A DNA stretch of 64,000 bases from assembly GCA_965203755.1 (NCBI GenBank), contig OZ241910.1:372001-436000 (forward strand), read 5' to 3'. A model generated the notes under the pieces. It made no database searches and had not been told where the DNA came from. It worked only from the letters and a program-made list of their open reading frames with translations. A program made the position numbers and the translations under genes. Each line of letters starts with the position of its first letter. The first letter of the stretch is position 1. This DNA is from UBA6055 sp965203755. Its GTDB lineage: Bacteria > Chloroflexota > Anaerolineae > Aggregatilineales > Phototrophicaceae. This document shows, one piece after another, positions 58,177 to 64,000 of this stretch.

Positions 58177-59283
58177 ATGAACATCATCGATCAGGCAATT
58201 CTTATCCCGGCCTCGCCAGATTTCATCTGGCGTTTCGTTGGCGATCTTTCCAAGAATGTGGCCTGGCAAGAAAGCCTCACGCATATTTCCTTTCTCACAA
58301 CCCGGCATGAAGGCAAAGGCGCGCGATGGCGCTATTCAACAGCGAAAGGCCATGATGTCATTGCCGAGATTGTGGTCTGGTATGACCGGGTGGGATACGA
58401 ATACCAAATCGTTGACGGCGTGCGGTTCAGCAGCAATCTGGGGCGGATTCGCTTGCAGGAGATCGCTGAAGGCACTCGGGTTCGGTGGACCTTCCAATAC
58501 GAACCTGGCGGCGTATTCGGCGGCATTCGCAATTCGATAGGCCTGAAACGCAGCATCGCCAGCGGCATTCAGGACAGTTTGAGGAACTTGCACCAGTTGA
58601 TTCAAGAGGAGACGGGCGGTATTTCTACCCATGAGGCAAAGGCGAGCCTAAGAGAGGCGCCGGATGTCGAAGAGCGCTCAAGTTACCAGCCGCGCCATCC
58701 CTCGACATTTGTCGATGAAGCCCTGAAAGAGACTTATGCCGAATCAGAATACGCCGCAAAACAGCCTATCTCCTATGAGCTTGACCGCGAGACCGATCCC
58801 ATTCCGGCAGCGGCGGATGATGACACCAAGCCGAATCCGGTCGTCCAAGCTGTCGAAAAAATTCAAGGCTCTGCCCGCGCGCAGGATAAAACCCAAGCTG
58901 CATCGGAGCCGCTTACACCGGAGCCGGTCAGTAATAAGCCACCGATTCCACAAGCCGAAGATTTGAGCCGGAAAGAACCGGCAATTACACCATCAAGAGC
59001 TATTCGCGGCGCTGCCGACGTCAGCGTATTTGATGTCTTTGGTCTACAGAAGCCAAGCGAAGCGGAAAACAGCCTCAAAATCGCCAGCCAAGGGCCTAAA
59101 GCGCCGGATTTGGCGGCATCCGCATCCGAAAACGTCCCTGAAGCCTTGAATGCCCCGCTGGAGGCGGCTGAAGACGCAGCGGAAACAGATGCCTCAATGG
59201 CTGGCGCCAAGATGGCGATTCAACTTACCGGACGGCGGCGGATTGCGCGCCGGCAAAAGATGGGACTGCGTTCGCGGCAGTAA
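58177..59283 (+). CDS. SRPBCC (START/polyketide cyclase-like) protein with long disordered tail
   Basis: The 368-residue protein has an N-terminal SRPBCC-type ligand-binding domain (about 1-140: IDQAILIPASPDFIWRFVGDL, then RWRYSTAKGHDVIAEIVVWY and RVRWTFQYEPGG, then a long C-terminal helix). The remaining 225 residues are rich in Ala, Pro, Glu and Lys, contain no fold I recognise, and end in a basic patch (TGRRRIARRQKMGLRSRQ). I chose ATG 58177; a TTG at 58162 would add five residues. The ligand is unknown. Confidence 0.7.
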   Translation: MNIIDQAILIPASPDFIWRFVGDLSKNVAWQESLTHISFLTTRHEGKGARWRYSTAKGHDVIAEIVVWYDRVGYEYQIVDGVRFSSNLGRIRLQEIAEGTRVRWTFQYEPGGVFGGIRNSIGLKRSIASGIQDSLRNLHQLIQEETGGISTHEAKASLREAPDVEERSSYQPRHPSTFVDEALKETYAESEYAAKQPISYELDRETDPIPAAADDDTKPNPVVQAVEKIQGSARAQDKTQAASEPLTPEPVSNKPPIPQAEDLSRKEPAITPSRAIRGAADVSVFDVFGLQKPSEAENSLKIASQGPKAPDLAASASENVPEALNAPLEAAEDAAETDASMAGAKMAIQLTGRRRIARRQKMGLRSRQ

Positions 59284-59299
59284 GGGCTTGCGCCATGTG

Positions 59300-59372
59300 G
59301 GTGGATGAAGGGACTTGAACCCTCAACCGCCTGAACCACAATCAGGTGCTCTGCCATTGAGCTACATCCACC
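59300..59372 (-). tRNA. tRNA-His (anticodon GTG)
   Basis: The minus strand folds into a full cloverleaf: acceptor GTGGATG (59365-59371) pairs with CATCCAC (59301-59307), the anticodon stem CCTGA/TCAGG encloses a loop with GTG, and GGTTCAAGTCC forms the T arm. An extra G at -1 (59372) faces C73 (59300), the tRNA-His identity pair. The following bases are CAC, so CCA is not encoded and must be added enzymatically. It lies alone between the SRPBCC gene and trpA. Confidence 0.95.
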
Positions 59373-59495
59373 ATAGCCAACGTCAACAGTATAACATGAC
59401 AGTCAGGCAAAATCCAGCCCCGTTATCGCAAGGGAGTGGTGAATATCCTGGCGCGTGGCTTTTATCGATGTCCTTGGCGCCGCGGTGATGAAAAA

Positions 59496-60293
59496 TCATC
59501 GAATCGCATTCCGCAGGACAGCGGCTAAATCGCGAACGGCGCCCGCGCCCGCTTGCCCGGCGCGCACCAAAGCGCTGCCGACGATAAAGCCGTCGGTCAG
59601 CCGACCCACCTGCCGCGCCTGGTCAGCCGTGCTGATGCCAAAGCCCAAGACCAGCGGCTTGTCCGTTCTGCGCCGCAGACGCTTGATAAAATCAGTCAGA
59701 TAGGCCGGCAGCTGTTCCCGCGCCCCGGTGATCCCGGTCAGCGACACCACATAGATAAAGCCGGTCGCCTGTTTGGCGCTGATGTCAATGCGCTCGGCGG
59801 TGCTGGTCGGCGCCAGGAAAAACACCAGCGCCATGCCCTCTTGAGTACAGACATCAGCAAACATCCCCGCCTCTTCCGGCGGCAGATCCGGCACAATCAA
59901 GCCATCGGCGCCAGCCAAGCGGGCATCCCTGACAAACGGCGCGGCGCCATAGGCAAGCAGCGGATTGGCATAGCCCATCATCATCATCGGCTGCATAATC
60001 CCCTTGCCGCGCAGGGTTTGGACGGCATCCAGGCATTTCCTGACCGTGGTTCCGCCGTCCAGCGCAATCTGGGTGGCTGCCTGAATGGTTGGGCCGTCGG
60101 CTATCGGGTCGCTGAAGGGGATGCCAATTTCAAAGCCATCGACGCCGACTTCAGCCATCGCCTCAATGGCTTCCAGCGAATCCGAATAGCTCGGATAGCC
60201 GATGGGATAATAAGGCATAAACGCCGCCCGCCCCTGCGCTTTGGCAGCGGCGAACATCTCGTCCAGAGCCTGCAAACCATATTTGTCTCGCAT
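59496..60293 (-). CDS. trpA: Tryptophan synthase, alpha chain
   Basis: It cleaves indole-3-glycerol phosphate and passes indole to TrpB. The 265-residue TIM-barrel has the catalytic glutamate in GFEIGIPFSDPIADGP with the downstream catalytic Asp, and IVPDLPPEE, YVVSLTGITGAR and GFGISTADQAR. It starts one base after the trpB stop and is the last gene of the trp operon. No clear terminator with a T-run follows. Confidence 0.97.
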   Translation of the reverse strand: MRDKYGLQALDEMFAAAKAQGRAAFMPYYPIGYPSYSDSLEAIEAMAEVGVDGFEIGIPFSDPIADGPTIQAATQIALDGGTTVRKCLDAVQTLRGKGIMQPMMMMGYANPLLAYGAAPFVRDARLAGADGLIVPDLPPEEAGMFADVCTQEGMALVFFLAPTSTAERIDISAKQATGFIYVVSLTGITGAREQLPAYLTDFIKRLRRRTDKPLVLGFGISTADQARQVGRLTDGFIVGSALVRAGQAGAGAVRDLAAVLRNAIR

Positions 60294-60294
60294 A

Positions 60295-61518
60295 TCAAAA
60301 TCCCAAAATGTCGATCACGGTATCCAGGTCTTTGTCGCCGCGCCCCGACAGATTGACCAGCAGGATGCTGTCTTTGGGCATGGTCGGCGCCCGTTTTATG
60401 GCTTCGGCGACGGCATGGGAGCTTTCCAGCGCCGGGATGATGCCTTCCATTTCGCTCAAGGTTTGAAAAGCCGCCAGCGCCTCCTCATCGGTCGCCATGG
60501 TATAATAAGCGCGTTCCATCTGCCGCAGATGGGCATGTTCGGGCCCGACCGATGGATAATCCAGCCCAGCCGATATGCTGTGGGTCTCCATGATTTGTCC
60601 ATCCTGATTCTGCATCACAAACGAGCGCGTGCCGTGCAGAATGCCTGGCCGGCTTATCTCCAAATCGGCGAAACGGGCGGCGTGCCGCTGGCTGGCGATG
60701 CCGCGCCCGCCGGCTTCAACGCCAATCAGTTCCGTATTCTCATCGCCGCGGAAGGCATGAAACAGCCCAATGGCATTGCTGCCGCCGCCAACGCAGGCAA
60801 TGCAGGCAGCCGGCAGCCGGCCTGTCATTTCCTGAATCTGCCGCCGCGCCTCTATGCCAATCACACTCTGAAAATCGCGCACCATCATGGGGTAAGGATG
60901 CGGCCCCAAAGCCGAGCCGAGCAAATAAAAGGTGGTATCGACATGAGTGACCCAATCGCGCATGGCTTCGTTGATGGCGTCCTTGAGGGTGCGGCTGCCG
61001 CTTTCGACGGCGATAACTTCGGCGCCGAGCAGCTTCATGCGGAACACATTGGGCTGCTGCCGCTTGATGTCCACGGCGCCCATGTATACATGACATGCCA
61101 GCCCCAGCAGCGCCATCGCGGTGGCTGTCCCCACGCCATGCTGACCGGCGCCGGTTTCGGCAATGATGCGCCGCTTGCCCATCCGCTTCGCCAGCAAACC
61201 CTGCCCCAAGGCATTATTGATTTTGTGGGCGCCGGTATGCGCCAGGTCCTCGCGCTTGAGATAAATCCGGGCGCCGCCCAGCGCTTCGGTCAACCGCCGC
61301 GCATACGTAATCGGAGTCGGACGGCCGGTATAGGTGCGCTGCAGATGCGCCAGCCGCCGATGAAACTGCGGGTCGGACATCGCCTCGCTGTACGCGGCTT
61401 CCAACTCGTCCAAAGCCGGCATAATGGTTTCAGGCACGAACCGGCCGCCAAACTCGCCGTAATAACCGCGGTCATCCGGCAGGTCAGCAGGGTTTGTCGG
61501 GATATAAATTTCAGTCAT
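60295..61518 (-). CDS. trpB: Tryptophan synthase, beta chain
   Basis: This PLP enzyme joins indole and serine. The 407-residue protein has the PLP-lysine in HTGAHKINN, ETGAGQHGVG, the phosphate-binding GGGSNAIG and SAGLDYPSVGPEH. This is the TrpB1 type that pairs with TrpA. It follows trpF after 104 bases, which hold a 19-codon frame (61570-61626) described separately. Confidence 0.97.
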   Translation of the reverse strand: MTEIYIPTNPADLPDDRGYYGEFGGRFVPETIMPALDELEAAYSEAMSDPQFHRRLAHLQRTYTGRPTPITYARRLTEALGGARIYLKREDLAHTGAHKINNALGQGLLAKRMGKRRIIAETGAGQHGVGTATAMALLGLACHVYMGAVDIKRQQPNVFRMKLLGAEVIAVESGSRTLKDAINEAMRDWVTHVDTTFYLLGSALGPHPYPMMVRDFQSVIGIEARRQIQEMTGRLPAACIACVGGGSNAIGLFHAFRGDENTELIGVEAGGRGIASQRHAARFADLEISRPGILHGTRSFVMQNQDGQIMETHSISAGLDYPSVGPEHAHLRQMERAYYTMATDEEALAAFQTLSEMEGIIPALESSHAVAEAIKRAPTMPKDSILLVNLSGRGDKDLDTVIDILGF

Positions 61519-61569
61519 CGCAATCCATCCTCTTCTTTGAACAAACCGGCGCCGGCCGGGGATCTCTAT

Positions 61570-61626
61570 TCACCCTCGCCGCGCGGGCTTGAGATCTTCA
61601 TCATAAATATCAAACAGTTCCGTCAC
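61570..61626 (-). other. 18-residue frame overlapping the trpF stop; possible NUDIX-gene remnant
   Basis: A GTG-start frame overlapping the trpF stop (GTGA) encodes an 18-residue peptide beginning TELFDIYDEDLKPARR and then stops. The wording resembles the N-terminus of IPP-isomerase-like NUDIX proteins (ELWDIYDENR). It could be the start of a lost NUDIX gene once in the operon, a spacer, or chance. The rest of the trpF-trpB gap has no feature I can name. Confidence 0.25.
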
Positions 61627-62288
61627 CGGCTGGCATCCCGAACCGCCTGGATAAAGGCGCGCACTTTGCCGGCGTCCTTGAATCCAGGGGCATCCTTTTC
61701 CACGCCGCTGGCCGTATCAACCCCCCAAGGCCTTATCGCCCGCACCCGGTCAGCGACATTTTCCGGGTTGAGGCCGCCAGCCAGCATCATGCGGGGAACC
61801 GCTTGATTGACAGCCCGCGCCGCGTTCAGGCTGGCGGTCTCGCCGGTGCCGCCATAAAGTTTGGGGTTAAAGGCATCCACCAGCAGGGAGGGCGCCCGTT
61901 CATCTTCGGGAAAAGCCGGCGCGAAAGTCTGAAGCGCGGTCAAGGCGTCGGCTTTGCTGACCGGTCTGACAGCCTTAAACGCAAGCCCTTGCAGCCTGCC
62001 GACCATCTGACAGGATTCATCGCCATGCAGCTGCACAAAATCCAGCCCGACATCATCAGCCGTCTGGCGCACGCAGTCTACCGCGGCATTGACAAATACG
62101 CCAACCAAAACCGGGCATTGCGCGCCAAGTGTCTGCCGCAGGCTGTCGGCAATCGCGCGCGCTTCTTTGGGCTCAATGCCGCGCGGCGTCTTCCTATAGA
62201 AATTCAGCCCCAGCATATCGGCGCCAGCCTGCGCCGCCATCAGAGCATCGTCAAAGGAACGCAGGCCGCATATCTTTACTTTAGTCAT
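61623..62288 (-). CDS. trpF: Phosphoribosylanthranilate isomerase
   Basis: It performs the Amadori rearrangement in tryptophan synthesis. The 221-residue TIM-barrel has the catalytic cysteine in KICGLRS, LGLNFYRKTPR, VQLHGDE and, late, LAGGLNPENV and VDTASGVE. It overlaps the end of trpC by eight bases, so translation is probably coupled. Confidence 0.96.
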   Translation of the reverse strand: MTKVKICGLRSFDDALMAAQAGADMLGLNFYRKTPRGIEPKEARAIADSLRQTLGAQCPVLVGVFVNAAVDCVRQTADDVGLDFVQLHGDESCQMVGRLQGLAFKAVRPVSKADALTALQTFAPAFPEDERAPSLLVDAFNPKLYGGTGETASLNAARAVNQAVPRMMLAGGLNPENVADRVRAIRPWGVDTASGVEKDAPGFKDAGKVRAFIQAVRDASR

Positions 62289-63102
62289 TGGAACCTCGGC
62301 GCTGACTGCTTAAAGCCCGTGCCAGCCGCGCCCGGTCCTTGGATTGAACCAGCGATTCCCCAACCAGGACCGCATCTGCGCCCAGCTTCCCCATTCGCCG
62401 GACATCAGCCGGGCTTCGGATGCCGCTTTCCGCCACCAAAATAACATCATCAGCCACCATCGGCGACAGCCGCGCGGTCGTCGCCAGGTCAACCTCAAAG
62501 GTTTTCAAATCACGGTTGTTGATGCCAATCAGTTTGGCATTCAGCTTGAGCGCGCGTTCCATTTCGACTTCATTATGCACTTCAACCAGAGGCGACATAC
62601 CCAGTTCGGCAGTCAGAGCATGCAAACCTTTGAGTTGACTATCCGAAAGCGCCGCGGCAATCAGCAGAATGGCATCAGCGCCAGCCGCGCGGCCTTCATA
62701 AACCTGATAGGGGTCAATAATAAAATCCTTCCGCAATATCGGCGCCGCCGCCGCTTCCCGCACCGCCGTTAGATAGTCGAGGCTGCCCATAAAAAAGTCT
62801 TCATCCGTCAGCACCGATATGGCCGCAGCGCCATTTTGGTCATAGATGACTCCCAGCATCACCGGCGCAAAGTCGGCAGTCAGAATGCCTTTGCTTGGCG
62901 AAGCGCGTTTGACTTCGGCAATCAGGGCGACCTGATCTCTTTGCAAGGCCAGCATCATATCGCGCGGACAATGAGCGGCATCCTGCGCCCGCCGCTTCAT
63001 CTCATCCAGAGGGACTTTTGCTTTGCGTTCGGCGATCTCCGCCACTTTCCGCGCGAGGATTTTATCCAGCGCGGTATCGGTTGTGACAAACTGCGCGCTC
63101 AT
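62281..63102 (-). CDS. trpC: Indole-3-glycerol phosphate synthase
   Basis: It closes the indole ring. The 273-residue TIM-barrel has the catalytic lysine in EVKRASPSKG, the second in LRKDFIIDPYQ, INNRDLKTF and VAESGI. The N-terminal alpha extension (VTTDTALDKILARKVAEIAER) is normal. The gene is stand-alone, not fused to trpF. It overlaps the trpD stop by four bases. Confidence 0.97.
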   Translation of the reverse strand: MSAQFVTTDTALDKILARKVAEIAERKAKVPLDEMKRRAQDAAHCPRDMMLALQRDQVALIAEVKRASPSKGILTADFAPVMLGVIYDQNGAAAISVLTDEDFFMGSLDYLTAVREAAAAPILRKDFIIDPYQVYEGRAAGADAILLIAAALSDSQLKGLHALTAELGMSPLVEVHNEVEMERALKLNAKLIGINNRDLKTFEVDLATTARLSPMVADDVILVAESGIRSPADVRRMGKLGADAVLVGESLVQSKDRARLARALSSQRRGSND

Positions 63103-64000
63103 GATGCCAGACTTTGGCTGAACTCGATAAGTCGGTCGAGCTTGGCGGCAGCCCGGCCACTGTCGATTGCGTCCTGGGCAAGCGCGATGCCAGCGTGAAG
63201 CGAGTCGGTTTTACCCGCTACCATAATGGCGGCGCCGGCATTCAGCAGAACAACATCTCGTTTTGCGCCGGCGATCTCCCCGTTTAGAACGCCGCGCAGA
63301 ATCGCCGCGTTGGCGGGCGCATCATCGCCTTTGAGTTCGCTGACGCTGGCGGCGGCAAAGCCCAGTTCGGTTGGATTGAGTTCAAATGATTCAAGCGCGC
63401 CGTCCTCTTTCAAATAACTGACGCGGTTCGGTCCGGTTACGGTTAATTCATCAAGGCCGTCATGGCCATGAACGACCATCGCTGATTTCGCGCCGAGCGC
63501 TTTCAGCACACGCGCCAGCAGGTCAGTCAAATCGGCGGCGAATACGCCAATCAACTGCCGTTGAGCGCCGGCCGGATTGGTCAAGGGCCCCAGGATATTA
63601 AAAATCGTGCGTATCCGCAGCTGCCGCCGAACGCCAACCGCGTGTCTCATGGCCGGGTGCAGCCTGACGGCAAAAAGGAAGCCGATACCGACCTCATCAA
63701 CACATCGACCGACCTGTTCGGGCCCTAAATCCAGATTAACGCCCAATTCGCCCAATACATCGGCGCTGCCGCATTTGCTGGTCGCCGCCCGATTGCCATG
63801 CTTCGCCACCGGTATCCCAGCGCCGGCCGCAGCAAACGCAGCCGCCGTGCTGATATTGAATGTGCCTGATTGGTCGCCGCCGGTGCCGACGGGGTCAAGC
63901 AAATCTCCAGCCACTTGCGTTGGCACTTTGCTGGCAGCGGCGCGCATGGCCCGCGCGCTTCCGGTGATTTCTTCGGCGGTCTCGCCCTTCATCCGCAAAC
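63099..64000 (-). CDS. trpD: Anthranilate phosphoribosyltransferase (N-terminus cut by the window edge)
   Basis: It joins anthranilate to PRPP. The visible 300 residues lack about 40 at the N-terminus. They include VGTGGDQSGTFNISTA (PRPP loop), the second-substrate KHGNRAATSKCGSADVL and GPLTNPAGA, and the late ALVLNAGAA-type motif VVLLNAGAAIM. The frame continues beyond base 64000; the TTG near the edge is not a real start. It is the first visible gene of the trp operon on the minus strand. Confidence 0.96.
   Translation of the reverse strand, partial: LRMKGETAEEITGSARAMRAAASKVPTQVAGDLLDPVGTGGDQSGTFNISTAAAFAAAGAGIPVAKHGNRAATSKCGSADVLGELGVNLDLGPEQVGRCVDEVGIGFLFAVRLHPAMRHAVGVRRQLRIRTIFNILGPLTNPAGAQRQLIGVFAADLTDLLARVLKALGAKSAMVVHGHDGLDELTVTGPNRVSYLKEDGALESFELNPTELGFAAASVSELKGDDAPANAAILRGVLNGEIAGAKRDVVLLNAGAAIMVAGKTDSLHAGIALAQDAIDSGRAAAKLDRLIEFSQSLAS

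Noticed and set aside
60241..61806. 521-codon plus-strand frame across trpA and trpB
   Set aside because: It is antisense to trpB and parts of its neighbours, whose protein sequences are unambiguous. GC-rich third positions keep the opposite frame open; it has no ribosome binding site and no recognisable protein.
1..64000. Search for prophage, transposase, integrase, restriction or toxin-antitoxin genes
   Set aside because: None recognised. All larger plus- and minus-strand frames with coding character match housekeeping, envelope or unknown chromosomal proteins.

Overview
The window is a gene-dense, moderately GC-rich bacterial chromosome segment. It has short intergenic gaps, many start/stop overlaps of the ATGA, GTGA or TTGA type, and no phage, insertion sequence or CRISPR array that I can see. 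No rRNA is present, so the taxonomy is inference. Secreted LysM proteins with Thr/Pro-rich linkers, a fused FecR-like/jellyroll membrane protein, ThyX plus a type II thymidine kinase, and many short membrane proteins without familiar names would fit a Chloroflexota (Anaerolineae-like) bacterium.

Layout. 1-8.8 kb: a DUF1461 membrane protein, then gap-pgk, a block of surface-glycan genes (UDP-glucuronate decarboxylase-like, O-antigen ligase-like, GtrA, GT4, a membrane protein) and tpiA. 8.8-12.1 kb: a membrane protein with a long disordered tail, then a minus-strand WecA/TagO-type transferase and upp. 12.2-16.3 kb: ruvB-queA, rplU-rpmA-rpmE (L31 with an extra C-terminal domain) and tdk. 16.3-18.3 kb: sucCD on the minus strand. 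18.5-21.8 kb: a LysM protein, DUF192 and a LysM-M23 peptidase. 21.8-24.5 kb: minus-strand membrane proteins and a NUDIX hydrolase. 24.6-27.6 kb: a run of SerK/ParB-like protein, ACT protein, small beta-rich protein, JAMM protease and prepilin peptidase. 27.6-29.9 kb: iscS-mnmA. 30.3-33.1 kb: eno-pyk. 33.1-35.1 kb: two minus-strand membrane proteins. 35.3-37.8 kb: yebC-ruvC-ruvA-thyX. 37.8-42.4 kb: a truncated globin, a DapA-family lyase, two orphan solute-binding proteins, a VOC protein and a decayed Rieske gene. 42.6-47.8 kb: an MFS exporter and a second sugar cluster (aminotransferase, SDR, hexapeptide acyltransferase, GT2). 47.9-57.1 kb: a tandem PstS-like protein, a DinG helicase-exonuclease, a Cys-rich protein, a HAD-DinB fusion, a polyprenyl synthase and the bifunctional NAD(P)HX repair enzyme. 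57.1-59.4 kb: small membrane proteins, an SRPBCC protein and tRNA-His. 59.5-64 kb: trpD-trpC-trpF-trpB-trpA on the minus strand, with trpD cut by the window edge.

Functionally, five lower-glycolysis genes (gap, pgk, tpiA, eno, pyk) lie in 32 kb. The three ruv genes are split between two operons. IscS and MnmA form a tRNA thiolation pair. Two glycan clusters, the undecaprenyl-phosphate sugar-phosphate transferase and a prenyl synthase fit envelope polysaccharide assembly. The points most worth a second look are the SerK-like/ACT/JAMM gene run, the L31 fusion, the HAD-DinB fusion, the tandem phosphate-binding-like protein and the Rieske pseudogene.
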